DNA from: Brachypodius melanocephalos
Lineage: Eukaryota; Chordata; Aves; Passeriformes; Pycnonotidae
Direction: 5' to 3'
NCBI GenBank assembly: GCA_013398615.1
Contig: VZSR01002145.1
Span: forward strand, 5,118,134-5,182,133
DNA: 64,000 bases
The translations under genes and the position numbers were made by a program. This document shows, piece by piece, positions 35,791 to 48,533 of this stretch. The stretch's first letter is position 1; every line of letters begins with the position of its first letter. The notes under the pieces are model-generated. The model saw nothing but the letters and a program-made list of their open reading frames with translations. It did no database searches and was not told the origin of the DNA.

Positions 35791-36693
35791 TCGCTGCCCC
35801 AGCCCCTGCTTTGGCTCACTGTAGGCGAGTAAAATCTTGGGAAAACAATTTCTGTGGTTTCTGGGGTTTTTAAGTTTTCTTTAACTGGGCTCAGGATTGG
35901 TGCAAATACAAACCCAGCAAATAATTTGCTCCTGGGGTGTGTTCCACTGGAGGAATGTCCCACCTTTTAACAGAGCCAGAAGCAGCTGCAGCTCCCCTCG
36001 AGGAAGGCTCAGCCCTCAGGTGCCTGCAGTGCCTGTTTTGGGATAGGTGGATGAGAGATCCCTGAGCAGTGCTCTTGCCCACCCTTGTGAAGGCTCCTGG
36101 TCCTGTCAGGTTTGGTGCAGAGCTCGTGCACAGAGAGTTTGTGCTGGTTGTAACTCTTAGGAGAGGGGGGGCACTGGTTTGTGTCACTTGTCACACACAT
36201 CATTTGTCACTGCTCAATGCCAATGAAGGAGCCTTGTTTTACTTCTGGGAAGGCTCAGCATTGCTCCAAAGCTGGAACTTCCCAAGGGAATGGGGATTGA
36301 TTATCTCCCCCTTCCAGGGATGTGCCCCCACCACTTCCCCCCTGGCAGCCCCACACTGATGGTCACAGGGGGCTGTGGGTGTCCCCTTGCTGGGGCTGGA
36401 GGTCAGAGCAGCTCTGGCCCAGTCCCACACATTGTCCCTCTGCTTTACATGGACAACAACAGGAGAGCTGGAGTGGCCACACCAAAAGGACACTAAAGAC
36501 AAACTCCCCTTCCTGCCATCCCAATCACTGCTCCCACCCACACATCCCAGCACTGAAAAGGTTGAAATGATTTTGAATTTTAAAAGCAATTGGGGTTGCT
36601 TAAAAGTTGTTTAAAAATTTAATGGAAGTGACAGCTGGGGGTTAACTGTTCATCTCCACAGGAGAAAATGCCTGAGGTGTTCCCAGGGAGCCC
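35791..36693. other. Convergent intergenic region between PHKG1 and SUMF2
   Basis: AGTAAA at 35828-35833 is a plausible variant poly(A) signal for PHKG1. TTTAAT at 36618-36623 (ATTAAA on the minus strand) suits SUMF2. No exon or mobile element was recognised between them. Confidence 0.5.
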
Positions 36694-39600
36694 TCAGAGC
36701 TCAGGTTTGCTTTTCCAGGCTGGGACAGGCGGGACGTCAGCAGCGCAGCGGAAGCTGAGGTTGTCAGAGGCAGAGTCTGGTGTGTTCCCCATCCTCACAG
36801 GGAAAAAGAAAACCAAAATCACGGATCCTTCCTAGTTAACACATATCCCTAACACGCTACAACCCTCAGAACCCCAATGTGACCTGCTAGAACAGCCCAG
36901 AGACATCTTCCACTTCCCTGAATAACTTAGAGAAAAACATTTAATTATGAATACCTGATGGAAAACACATGAATTGAGAAGCATTTAGGAATGGATTTAT
37001 AGCAGGGGTGTTTTTGGCCATATTTGTAGTGTGCTCTGCCAACTGCTTCTCAAAAAAATTGTGTAGGAACAAACAAACATCTTTTTAAATAAAACCAACC
37101 CAGAAAAAACCCTTGTGCAGCAGCACCTCTGCTTTGTTCAGACCTACCTGGTGGTGACACGAGCTCTGTGGTTGGCAGAGCCATCCGCAGTGTCAATCCA
37201 CGAAGCTCCTCTCAGCACCTGCATCTTCTGAGCCCTGGGTGCCCTTCCTGGAGTCAGGAATTCTGATGCTGTCCATTCCCAGGTGTTTCCCAGCAGGTCA
37301 TAGAGCCCTGAGATGGTTTTGTGTGAGAATTAGGAGAGCAGGTGTGCAAGAGCTGCAAATTTGGTCTATGGGAGGGGGAATAACATTCAAAGCATCGTTC
37401 AAGAGCGTGGTTCGATGGTGAGGCTGAAGAAATTCCTCACTGTGTTTCAGACTTCAATGTGTCATCATTTCAATGTGTCAATATCCCTGGAATGTTTGCT
37501 ACATCCCACTGAGTTGCAAAGTAACCCAGTTTTCATTAAAAGGAGGTGGTTTGGTGCTGAAGTGCACCTCAGCCAACCCCAGCACCAACCATGGATGCTT
37601 TTCCTGGGCTCACTTAACTCTACTCCAGATCCCACCCATCTGCAACTCTGCCCAGCTCCAGGATTTGATCATTAACATTAATTTAGGAAGCAGCTGGCAT
37701 CCCAAAGCAGGCTGAGGGTGCTGTGTACCGTAGCTGTTCTGGGCAGGGAAGGCTGTCACCGGGGAGACGCCGTGGTAGCCGTCCTCAGCTGTGTCCCGTC
37801 GAGGGAAGTCACCCTGGGGGAACAGAGATCACTCCCAGCAAAGAACCACCCCAGAAACAACCCCAAATCCTGCTCTTCACAGGCCTGTGCCACACTTCAA
37901 TACGCAAATAAACTCTCTGGTGTGAATTCACACTGGTCAAGAGAGATCAACCAGCTGAAGTTGTCCCAAGTTCCCTCTTCAAACAAGTTTATGCATGAAT
38001 TTTTGGAAGCAGTAAAATCCTGGTTTCCCAGGGAAGATGAGCTGAGCCTGCTCCCTCTGAGGGTATTTTTAGAACCCCCCAGGAGCTCAGTTTCAGTACC
38101 CACAGTGCTTCCCAGGACACCCTCACTCGGTGGCTGAGTGAAACCCCACCCTGAGGAGAGCCCAGCGTGCAGGGGATGATTTTTAGGATCTTACCTGCCA
38201 CAGGTTTGTACGGTTTGCCTGGAACTTGTTTCCCCAGGGATACGTCCTTTCTGCCAGAGAGGAAAAGACACTTGTTAGCCCTGGGTCACTCCAACCAGGC
38301 TTTAAAGTTGCCCTGTTCTGCTCAGCTTGGGATACTGAGGTTTTATTAATTCATTTTATTAATCATTAATATTATTACACTCTCAGGCCAAAAGAGGTGG
38401 TTCAAACCACCTCAGACTAACACGTGGAGGGAGGTTTGGATCTGGTGGAACTAACAGCACCCCATGGTTTGGGAAAAGCTCAGAGCTTGTGGTACATACG
38501 CTGCAGTCCTCCCCTGGCAGCAAATTCCCACTCCTCCTCCGATGGGAGCCGCTTCCCCTGCCAGGCACAGAAAGCCTGAGCATCGTTCCAGCTCACGTGC
38601 AGCACTGGGTAATCCAGCCTGTCCCTGATGCTGGAGCCAGGGCCTGAGGGCTGCGAGAGATTTAAGCAGGTTTGAATTAATTTTATACAGTTTTCATTAC
38701 AAAGGGAGTAAGGGGTGGAAGAAACAAAAGGATGGAAAATGGTTTTTTCACCTATTTTTGATCGATCACGTTCAGGACACACACACAAGGTCCCAGCATG
38801 GGGAGGAGTCACCACACCAGGATTTTACCACACCAGGATTTGATTACACCAGGATTTTACTCACCTGTCTCCAAAATGCCTTCTCAATGGGCAGCCACCA
38901 CGGGGCTGACTGGGGAAAGAAATGACACCAGATTAAAGATGAACTGGTGACACCTGGGCTGGTGACACCGTCCCACAGCAGGGTGTGTTAGTCTGGGAAA
39001 TGCTGCAGTTGGAACTGGGTTATCACAGACATTTGGATGCTGCTTTCCCACAGAGCAGAGGCAGCTGCTTTTAAAAGTGAAAATACATCAAGAGGCTCAT
39101 GCTGTTCAGTTTTTCTGTTTTCAAGTTGGATTATTGAAGTACTTTGAAACATATTTTACTTCCTCCCAGCTCATCGAGCATGGAAACAGATGAATCAACC
39201 CCAGCTCAATCCTGCTGAGGTTCAAAAGCAAAACAGCCCCAGACTAAAGAAAAACCTCTGAGAACAGCCAGGCTCTGCAAAGAGGCAGCTGCTCCTCAGT
39301 GGAAAAGCAACACCAAACTCATCATAGGATTCAGATTTACCTCCAGTTTTTGGGTGACTTTTTTTTTCAGCTCTTCAGATACGAAATCCTCAAAGACAAA
39401 GCTCCAGCCAAATGCTTCTGCTTCTGTTTTGTATTTCTTTTCTCTAACAAACTCCCTGGCATAAATACAACACACTCTGGGTAAAAGTTCTTCAAGCTCT
39501 GCCTCACAAATCTACTCGTGCAACGAGTTCAGAGCAAGGCAAAAAGTACAAAACTTACAGACCCCCCAGCTCCAGATGGTTTGATTTAGATTGAACAGAT

Positions 39601-40558
39601 AAAACAATCCAGTGTGCATCTTTGCACGGATTTGATACTTTTTATGTTACCTCTGTAGCTAAACTTAGCCCGCGCTCAGGTTTCCATAATTACAGAGAAA
39701 AAATCCCTTAAAAGCCAATAAAACCTGTGGTTACTGTTGGTGGAAGAGGAGGAGGAGAGAGGAAGAAAAGTGGAAGAAGAGAGGGAAAGAACAGGGAGAG
39801 GAAAGGGGAAAGGAGGAGGAGAAGAAAAAAAGAGGAAGAGGAGAAGAAGGGGAGGAAAAAAAAAGAAGGAGAAAGAGGAGGAGAACAGGAAATAAAAAAG
39901 AAAAAGAGGAAAGAAAGAGGGGGAAAAGGTCATAAAAGGAAATCAAAGTATGTTTGCAAGCTACACTGCCAAGATGGTTCAGCTTGCACCTGTGGGGGTG
40001 ATTGACTATTACCAGACACATTTTCTTCCAATGGCACCCAAGCATTGGCTTTCAGACCCCAGAACAGCTGGCACTGCCCCTGCCCCCTGCCCACAGCCAC
40101 CGGAGGGGCTCACCTGAAGTCCCTGTTTGTCACCGGGTGTTTGTCGAGCGCGAACGGCTTCAGTGTCACCTCCCTGGCGGGTCCCTCCTCGGCGCTCCTC
40201 TGCGGGGAGCTGGATCCCATCTGGAAGGTGCCTCCGGGCAGCTGCACCATGGGCCCATCCCCTCCGAGCGCTGCAAAGGGAGAAATTCAGTTCAAGGCTC
40301 GCTTTTAAACACCAGCGAGACGCAGCTACTGACGGGATGTCCCTGAGTGTGCTGGAAGGGGTGACAGCGATTGATCCGGACAGCTCAAAGCACTTAAAAT
40401 GCCATTTACGGCACCCTGGGTGGGGGATTAGCAGGAGGCTCCGAGGACGGGGATGCCAGGGGAGATTTGGGGATGCCCAGGGGGATTTTGGGGCTCTCAC
40501 CGCGCTGAGCCCCCAGTACCCCGCAGCACAGCAGCACCAGCCCCGCCGCCGTTCCCAT
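36694..40558 (-). CDS. SUMF2: Sulfatase-modifying factor 2 (paralogue of formylglycine-generating enzyme)
   Basis: ER-lumen paralogue of SUMF1 that binds sulfatases and modulates SUMF1 but does not form formylglycine. Coding exons (minus): 40558-40501, 40270-40114, 39455-39341, 38909-38865, 38650-38500, 38250-38195, 37813-37729, 37307-37148, 36793-36694; 308 residues (human 301). The signal peptide is clear: MGTAAGLVLLCCGVLGAQR. The FGE-sulfatase fold follows, with LPGGTFQMGS, VLHVSWNDAQAFCAWQGKRL, EEEWEFAARGG, YPWGN, LYDLLGNTWEW and VLRGASWID. Where SUMF1 has its catalytic cysteines, this protein reads WIDTADGSANHRA, so they are absent, as in other SUMF2. The protein ends KPEL, close to the mammalian PGEL-type ER-retention tail. 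Intron 2 holds a 200-bp purine-rich tract. The gene lies head-to-tail behind CCT6A. Confidence 0.95.
39742..39935 (+). repeat. Long polypurine (GA-rich) tract in SUMF2 intron 2
   Basis: About 195 bases almost purely of G and A on the plus strand (polypyrimidine in the SUMF2 transcript), with only isolated pyrimidines. Open frames here are low-complexity Lys/Glu/Arg or Ser/Phe artefacts. Confidence 0.9.
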
Positions 40559-40640
40559 CGCGGAGGAACCGCGGGCCCGCCCCGGAGGTGCTGCGGGCTC
40601 GGGAAGCGCTTCCGGGGCAGCCGTTCTGTAGGAAAGGGGA
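40430..40640 (-). promoter_or_regulatory. SUMF2: Small CpG-rich promoter region of SUMF2
   Basis: GC/CpG-rich sequence spans exon 1 and its upstream side (to about 40640). No TATA or CCAAT box was clearly seen. The remaining 0.6 kb up to the CCT6A 3' end is unremarkable apart from an A-rich run near 41051. Confidence 0.45.
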
Positions 40641-41207
40641 TTTCTGTAGGGGATTTCTGTCACTCCCCGGCTGGTAAAACTGCCGGGCACTGGGACCACC
40701 CGCAACCCTTCCCCACAAGGGAGAGGGTTTTGGGTGTTTTATTAAGGTTTCGTTTATGGTCATTCAGCACCGCGTGTGGCAGAGGAAGGAGATTCCTCTT
40801 AGCACAAAGCACCCGTGGAATTCGGGAAAATCATTCCAAAGGGCAGGAGCCTGTTCCCCTGCCACAGCCCCCCTGGAAGCTCTGCTCTGGCACTTCATGT
40901 CCATAAATTCTTTAATGCAGCAGAACCAGTTAAAAATCCACCCCTTAATACAGCTCCTTCACCCCCCCTTCAAACCATTCTGCAGTCAGTGAACTGTTTT
41001 ACTCACAAGCAAGGACAAAACTATTAACTGACTGCCTTAATCCAGCTTTTTTTAAAAAAAAATTACTGAACAAATTCCAGGTCTGATCCCATCCTCTTCC
41101 CAGAGCACTAAATTCACAAAATTCCCAAAAGTAGGACTCAGGAATGCAGAATGTTCTGGAGGGGGTGAAGGTTAAAGAACAGACATCCAAAGCACAGAAC
41201 CAAACAG

Positions 41208-41213
41208 TTTATT
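41208..41213 (-). terminator. CCT6A: CCT6A polyadenylation signal (AATAAA on minus strand)
   Basis: TTTATT on the plus strand, 230 bases beyond the CCT6A stop codon. It is followed downstream on the minus strand by TTTGGATG and T-rich sequence. Confidence 0.55.
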
Positions 41214-41442
41214 GGGTAAAAATGGAAAGCAACTGCAGCCACACAGTTCAGTGAAATCAAAAATAAATAACTCCTTTTTAGAGCCAAATCTTTGATTGAA
41301 GTTGCTGAGATTTTGAGTGGCCAGGTTACCAAAGGGGCTGCCCCTACGGCAGAGTGACTTCTGCTGCTGTGCATCCACCATAGCCAAGGACAGGGCCCTG
41401 GGGTGGATTCCTTGGAGAAATTCCACAGGGAGCAGCTCCAGC

Positions 41443-44400
41443 TCAGCCTTTCAGGGAGGACATCCCAGCTCTCATGATTTCATCCACCAGGAGAATGTTG
41501 CTGGCAATCACCGTGCTGGAAACAGGGAAACAGGAAGGAAATATTGTTACTATTGACAAACTCAACTTCATTTTTTGTTTCAAGATATTTTCCTGTAGGT
41601 GGGAACCCCAGTTTTACATCACTTAAACACACACAGAGTAATGTTAGAAGTGAAATGCTGCCAGCCTTACCATGAATGGAGCAGCTGCTTTTTGACATTG
41701 TAATTATCCCAGATTCCAGCTGCTGCAGCCACCATTGGCTCCCCTGCAACAGAAGGGAGGCAGCCTTTAAATAATAGTTAAATACAGTTAAATAACCAGT
41801 TCACACTGAGACTTTCTGCTGGCTGACATCTGATATCACTCACTGTATCCAGCAGTGGTACCATGTGCTTTATCCTCTAAAACCCTCAAACCAGAACACA
41901 TTCAACTTACAGCAGCCTGTCTGCCAAGGCTTCTGTGCAGCTTTTTATCAGTAAAGGTGAAACTCTGTGTTCACAGCACTTTGTTCTCCAGAGCTGAGTC
42001 AGGTTGGAGCATCACCCTGTGGCTGAGGAGTCCTTACCAGTGCTGAGATCAACCCCGGTGAGCTGCCCCGACTCCACGTGCTCTGCCTGGACCTTCACCA
42101 GCGTCTCCTGGGGATCATATCCCGAGTTCTGAGCAAGCACCTGGCACAGGACAGAGGGATTGGCTTCACTTTGCTGATTACAGAGCCCTCCAGGAGAAAA
42201 AGCAGTGAGTCTGTGTGTGCTTTAAAGCCACTTTATCCCCCAGGAACTCCTTTTACCTTAGGAATGATGAGCAGAGCATCAGCAAAAGCCTGAACTCCGA
42301 GCTGGGCTCTTCCTTTCACGTTGGGTTTGTGTTTCACAAGAGCATTGGCTACTGCCACCTCCAGTGCCCCTGCTCCTGGCACCACACATCCTGCAAGGGA
42401 AAAGCACCTGTTTCAGTTTAAACAGCTCATTTTTAATGCTGTTTGATCTCTTCCCTCCACATCCTGCACCTGAACACAGGTGAGTACTTACACAGGTATC
42501 AATCCCAGAACTATAAAATCATCTCACACTGAGCTCAGGCTTGGACTGGAGCAGGAACCAAGGGAGCTGAGACATAATTCTCTAATTTTGGGATGAGTTT
42601 CTACAGCTCCTTACGATGATTAACAGGGAGGGCACTCACCATCCTCAATGGCATTCTTCACAGCCCTCAGCCCATCCCTCACCGCATCCTTGATCTGGGT
42701 GAGCGTGTGCTTGTTGGGGCCCCTGATGAGCAGGGTCACCGAGCGTGGGTTCTCACACTTCTCAATGAAGGTGTATTTCTCCTCTCCCTGTGGGAAACAG
42801 CCTCATGTTTGCCTGGCAGACACTTACCTCAGCAATGTGGGCACTAATTAATTAACTGGATGCTTTCAGGCTGAGTTCTGCACTGACAGCACTTCAAGGA
42901 GTGATGAGAAGCAGCAGAACTTTATTTCAGTCTATGACAGGAGCAAATATCCAGGCAGATGTTTCACATCCAAGTGGATATGTATTTAATTTCACTACTC
43001 CAGCTTTACTCTTCAAACACTCAGTCACTCACCAGGGTGTACTCATAGACAAGCCCTGCGTGTCCCAGGCAGTCAGGAGTGAGATCCTCCACAGAATTCA
43101 TGGCAGTGCCACCACAGGCCAGGGTCAGTCTGACAGAGAACAGGCACAGCTCAGCTTTATGTTCAATAAAACCCAAAGGGTTTTATTATTTATTCACTGA
43201 CAGTAAGGGCAGTATCTCAGCATGCAGAGCCTAGGCTTGGAACACTTTGGTTCTGTTCACGGAAGAGCTCTTTAAAAAACTAACTTGTAGAATTAAGGCT
43301 CCTCTGTAGGTCTCTGCATTTAAAGCATCCTGAGAGCTCAAGCTGCCCTTTCTACAGTTTGTCCAAACTGAGTTACTCCAGAAGAGCTGCCCAGATTGAA
43401 ATCAAGTCTCTAAAGGTGGATTTAAGCCAGACTTGACTCACTGTCTCCGTTTGGAAGAGCTGGTTATTGCATCCTCCCCTCTCCCCAAAACTGACCTTTC
43501 CATGTTCCTCCTTTTAGCTCTCCTCAAAGCAACTATTCCTTCTTTGGCAAGGGCATCCAAGGAAAATGGGTCAATCCCCTGGAAACAGAAAGTGACCATC
43601 AGCATAAGGACAAAGCTGAAAACACCTTCTCTCACTCTGGCACTAAGAAGTTCTTCCTCAAGGCTCAAAGAAGAGCTCAAGCAGGAACTGTACATTATAT
43701 TCAGAAGTGTCGGCCTAAATTTAGCTAATTCTGGCTCAATAACTGTACCAGGTGAGTCACACAAGGAAGTTACACATTTCAAGTAATTTTTAGTTATTCT
43801 CTCCATCTCACCTTCTGGTTGATCACAACAAATCCTTTGTCTGAGTCGCCACAGACTTTTCTTTTCAACTCTATGATTTTGTTGACTCTGTCTTCAATGA
43901 ACTTCCTTTCTGCTTTCACCAACTTCTCCCTCTCCTCAGCACTTTTGTAGAAGAATCCAGAGCTCACCTCTCTGAAATGGAAAAATCCCACAAAAAAGCA
44001 TTGAGAAAACTTTGCTGTAGAAATAAACTTGAGCATAGGGAATGAGCCTTTCAGTAACACTCTAAAGAAATTAACTCAAACCAAACCAGTCCCCCCAACC
44101 CACACTGCTGCTCCTGCTCTTTAGTTCAGAGCTTTTCCACTTCAAAAAACAAGGCAGACACTTGAAGCTGAGTGAACTCTGAAGTATATCTATGTTTGCT
44201 CTAGAATATCAAATTATGCCTAAGAAAAGAAGGACTTTCAACCTTTCTGTGATCAGATAAAATAAAAACCACTGTGGAGCTCTGCCTCTCACAGAGATTT
44301 TTTTCACCCATCACTTTTCTCAGAAGGGCTGCAGAAGGGGCATCACCTTTCACCTTCACAGTCTTGGCTGGTATTTAAATAAAAGTCCTCAGGACACGAG

Positions 44401-47101
44401 CATTTGCTGTGTACTCACGTTTTCTCATACTCCAGAGACACGTTGCAGGTAAGAATAAAAGCATCTTCCACTCTTTTCTTCATGTCAGGGTGGCGAGCTC
44501 CATGATCCAGAACCAGCCCCCTGATCAGCCTGCAAGGTTAAAAACCATTCTGGGTGTCAGTGGGCACAAACACAGGATTTCATGGAGTGCAGAGAGTGGA
44601 ACTGCTCCAACACAAACTGCCTGGGCACTCCTACTGGCAGTGAACAAAGATTATGTATTCCCTTTCCAAAGGCATGCCCATTCCATAAAAAAGCACACCA
44701 GGCACAGTGGAAAAAAGGAATTTGCTCTGGCATGGTGTCTGACTGCATCAGCTATTGAGGAAAGCTGGTGCAGAATTCAGCCATGCACTGAGGGAAATGG
44801 AAATCCTATGGAATATCCAATCCACAACCCAGTTTGCATTTATCAAGTGCTGCTTTGTATTGAACAGGTGCCAACCTAAAGCATCATCAAGTCAGAGACA
44901 TTAAGAAAAAAGAGTATTTATCCAACATTGTTAAGCCAGTGCTGCTCTTTGCTATTTGATAATTTTATCAAGGAATCAAGTGCACTGACTGAGAAACCTC
45001 TGCCAAGATATTTATGGCTGACATCTGCATTTCAACTCTTCAGTGGTAGCTTTAGGACACCCTAAAGAGAAATCAAAACCCCCCAGGCTCCTCAAAGTTC
45101 AGGGCCCCATGATACTGAAGCTCAAGGATGCTCCTGACTTACGTTGTGTCTGTTTCTGATTTGTGCTTCATCTCCATGATTTCCACCATGTACAGGTCAA
45201 TGGGCTCTCCTGGCTTTCTGACTGTCAGGACAGAATCCACCACAGCCTGCAACACAGCGGAGGGAAACATCCCAAAATGACCACCAGCCTTCCAAAGTGC
45301 AACTTCACACCTTTCACACTTGAAATTATAATGCCAGCACTTTCAAAGCTGAATGTCTTCACACAGAGAGGCAGAGGTGATAGGGACACTTACCTCTGTC
45401 AGGATGTCAGCAAGCTCAGCGTGGACTTTAGTCCGGAGGGATGTCCTGGCAACATCGATGAGGGTCTCCCTGTCCATCTCCTTGGACACTTTGACCTGCT
45501 CCAAAACCTCAAGGGCTTTTTCCTTGGCAATCTCAAATCCTTCTGCTACTATTCGAGGGTGCAAACCCTAAGGCAAGGAAAGAGAAATCATTGGAGAATG
45601 GAAGACAAAATTTTCCACAAACAGAAACTGTGGTTTCAACATTCCACGGAATGGCAAAACACAGGGAATATCCCACACAGGCCACATGTTCTGTCCTTCT
45701 GAATACATGTAAAAGGAATGCAAATCCTTCCAATGCAGAGGAAAAGTACAGATTAATTAATTTAGCACAGAACTGAAACCAAGGGAACTACAAAGCACAC
45801 TTGGGTGTTCGCTGTGCAGTATCCACGTTTACCTGCCCTGGGGGAGGAGCTCCTTTTTAGCACTCCAGAAGTGTTTTGACTCACACAAAACAAAGTAACA
45901 GCAGGTATCACACAAAACCCGAAAAGCTACAGTATCCACTATAAGTGGGTTTGATTTTGAATACGCTTTAAGCCCTCTCCTCTAGCTTTCCCCCTTTTAC
46001 AACTTTTCATTCTAAGCAGAACAATGTATTTATGTTCCACTCCTATTAAACATTTAACAAAAAAAACCCCAAACCACTGATGGGTCTCAGAGAAGGTTTT
46101 AACTTGCCCACCTACAAATGAAACACTGCATACACACCTCAGAAATATAAAGATCTGCCTGCTTTAGGAGCTCTCCAATGATGAGGACATTCGAGGTGGT
46201 GCCATCTCCAGTGATGTCATCTTGTGCTGTCGCTACTTTTGCTATCAAGGAGGCCGTGGGGTGTTGGATTTGCTAGGCGAAAATGAGAAGCTGAGCAGTT
46301 AAGTCTCACTGCAGTGGTACAGCAAACAAAAATCTGAGATCAGCTAAGAAAGAACTGAAGGTGATGTTCTAATGGTTTACCCAAATTGGTTTGCTACTCC
46401 TTTGGCTGGTTACTTTACTCATTCTTATGAGTTTATATTTTTAACGTTATTTTCTTTACAGTATTGCTTTAACCTGCACTTACTTCTTTACCCTCCTCTC
46501 AAGGGACATTTTGGTTTCAATGAATAAGGGTGGGTGGGGCAGCGGGGGACGCGATTCCCCCTCACCCAAAGGCGCTCATCCCTCCTTAAATCCCCCTGCG
46601 AGGACCAGCCCCAGCTCACCATTTCCTGCAGCAGCACGTTGCCATCTTTGGTCAGCTTGATGTCTCCGGCCCCCGACACGAGCCTGCGGGCGGCACGGGC
46701 CGGGTGAGCAGCGCCCCGGGCCCAACACACGTGTGAGGCCGCGGGCCCGCCCGCTCCTTCCCCATCCATTCATCCATCCATCCCCGGCCCCAAAACACGT
46801 ACGGGGCCGCGGGCCCGCGCCGCTCTCTCCATCCCTCAGCCACTCACCCCTCCCGCCTTTGTTCCCCTCCGCACACCCCGGCCTGCCGCCGCCTCCCCTC
46901 ACGCCTCCCCTCACGCCGTGCTCCCCCCCAACTCCACCCGCGGCGAGAGGTGCGGGGGCTCCCTCACATCTTCATGGTGCCCTTGGGTCCCAGGTTGGTC
47001 CTCAGCACGTCCTGCAGCCCGCGGGCCGCGCTGATGTTGACGGCCAGCGCGGCCTGGGCACGAGCCACCTCGGCCTTGGGGTTGAGCGCCTTCACCGCCA
47101 T
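41443..47101 (-). CDS. CCT6A: T-complex protein 1 subunit zeta (cytosolic chaperonin CCT/TRiC)
   Basis: One of eight subunits of the cytosolic ATP-dependent chaperonin that folds actin, tubulin and other proteins. Coding exons (minus): 47101-46968, 46683-46620, 46272-46138, 45567-45394, 45246-45143, 44529-44419, 43971-43812, 43578-43496, 43129-43033, 42787-42640, 42390-42257, 42140-42038, 41743-41671, 41515-41443; 530 residues (human 531). Seen: N-terminal [20 protein letters not shown], nucleotide-binding [12 protein letters not shown], apical-domain [20 protein letters not shown], then [20 protein letters not shown] and C-terminal [10 protein letters not shown] and [17 protein letters not shown]. 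All splice junctions keep phase. Promoter: CpG island with a heat-shock element and four CCAAT boxes. Mammalian CCT6A introns host H/ACA snoRNAs; I could not confirm one here. Confidence 0.98.
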
Positions 47102-47460
47102 GACTGCGCTCCTCTCTCGGCCGAGCCGGGCGGAGCACCGCGGCCCCGCCTCCTGCCCGCCCCTTCTAGAACACTCCGGGCAAGCCCATTGGCCCGCCGG
47201 CGCGGTGCCCCATTTCTATTGGCTATAGTGCCTGTCGCTCACCACGCGTGCTCCCGCCGGTGAGGCACCCCGGCTTCTCATTGGTTCGTCCGAGAACTGG
47301 CCGCGTTCTCATTGGCTGTGGTGCCTGTCGCTCCGTCCAGTCCCGCCCCCTCCCCGCCGCTGAGGCGCGGGCGCGGTGCCGCCCTCAGACCGGGCCGTGA
47401 GGGGAGCGCGGGGCGGGAAGGGGGTGTCTGAACGGGCAGGGATGGTCGCTGCTTAATCCG
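46540..47460. promoter_or_regulatory. CCT6A: CpG-island promoter of CCT6A, possibly bidirectional
   Basis: Dense CpG region covering CCT6A exons 1-2 and 350 bp upstream. Four CCAAT boxes for the minus-strand gene appear as plus-strand ATTGG at 47188, 47218, 47280 and 47311. Two lie in near-identical copies of ATTGGCTRTRGTGCCTGTCG (47218-47237 and 47311-47330). A plus-strand splice-donor-like GGCC/GTGAGG at 47391-47400 would fit a noncoding first exon of a rightward transcript such as PSPH, whose human orthologue starts head-to-head with CCT6A. Confidence 0.6.
47164..47178 (-). promoter_or_regulatory. CCT6A: Heat-shock element upstream of CCT6A
   Basis: TTCTAGAACACTCC contains the perfect inverted pair TTCnnGAA followed by a degenerate third unit, about 63 bp upstream of the start codon. 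HSF1/HSF2 control of CCT subunit genes is established in mammals, which supports function here. Binding is inferred. Confidence 0.5.
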
Positions 47461-47866
47461 CCCTCTCGTGTCACAGACACCCCCAGCAGCTCCGCAGAAC
47501 CATGAGAATAAATAATTAAACCCGGTGAATTCACATTAGGCCGATAGAATTAATAGTTAAGTGGACTGGATTAATAATCAACGGTTTTTGGTTGAGTTGG
47601 CGGTTGAGGTTAATCAAAACTCGTCTTATAGCACACAAACTGATTTGTGGGGCACCGTAGCCCCCAATGCACCCCCTCTACTCGGGGCTTTCCTGGACTG
47701 AATCCCTCCCAGAAGTTCTAAGGGTGAGGACGGTCCCTTCCAAGGCCACACGGAGGTTTCTGTGTAGAATAAACCCAGAAATATCGTTGGCAAGACAACC
47801 TTGATGGGTTCTGAAATGTTTGCCCTGTGTGGCTCACTCCTGGAGACACTGAAATGGGAAGTGGTT

Positions 47867-47980
47867 AAGCATCCATGGAAAAAGAAAAGATTCTTAGATA
47901 TTAACTTCCGCCTTGGCTGCCGAACTCAAATCCTGGCTTGAGGATTAAACGGGCATGGAATAGAATCTATTCAACTACTG
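47867..47980 (+). repeat. 114-bp dispersed repeat, copy 1
   Basis: Aligns without gaps to 56789-56902, with about nine mismatches by eye (around 92% identity). Starts AAGCATCCATGGAAAAAGAA. The family was not recognised and no terminal repeats are seen at the ends. Confidence 0.9.
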
Positions 47981-48374
47981 GGTTTTGTGTCTTTGCATTC
48001 TGAAATGGAGGCACGAGTGAGTTTCCCTGGATCGGAGCTTGAGAAGAAGCTCCTGCCATGGTCCCTCACATCCCTCTGGGCACTGATTGCACCAGTTTTA
48101 ATCCCAAATTGCTCCATCTGGGCTTGTACCCTCCAACACCCACTGGAGCACATGGCAACACCAGGTGTGACACAACATTATTATTCTTTTTTCAAGTGTT
48201 GTATAAGGCAGGTGCCCAGCCCCAGGATAATCCCCAGGCAGCTCCCGGGGTTCTGCAGCCCAGCTGCTCCTGAGGGTGCTGACCACAGGGACAACTGGCC
48301 CTGAGGCCAGGATTTTGTCAGGATTTGGGACAGGGAAGGCTGAGACCCTTCCCCAGCCCTCACCCACCAGGCAT

Positions 48375-48533
48375 GAAGATGCCCAGAGAAGCTGGAAATG
48401 TCCAAGGCCAGGTTGGATGGGGCTTGGAGCAGCCTAGGATAGTGGAAACTCTTCGTGCCCGTGGCATGGGGGCTGAAACAAGATGCTCTTTAAGTTCCTT
48501 TCCAACCAAACCTATGAATTCTATGAAATCTCT
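48375..48533 (+). repeat. CR1 LINE 3' fragment
   Basis: GCCCAGAGAAGCTGGAAATG, TCCAAGGCCAGGTTGGATGG, GGCTTGGAGCAGCCTAGGAT and TTTAAGTTCCTTTCCAACCA follow CR1 terminal order; it ends near a degenerate ATTCTATGAAAT tail. Confidence 0.85.

Noticed and set aside
39676..40005. Ser/Phe-rich and Lys/Glu/Arg-rich frames
   Set aside because: Low-complexity translations of the polypurine/polypyrimidine tract in SUMF2 intron 2.
43579..43811. Imperfect hairpin in a CCT6A intron (minus strand, around the GTACAGTTATT / AATATAATGTAC arms) as an H/ACA snoRNA
   Set aside because: Mammalian CCT6A introns host such RNAs, but I could not find a proper H box and ACA box at the right distances. A covariance-model search would be needed.
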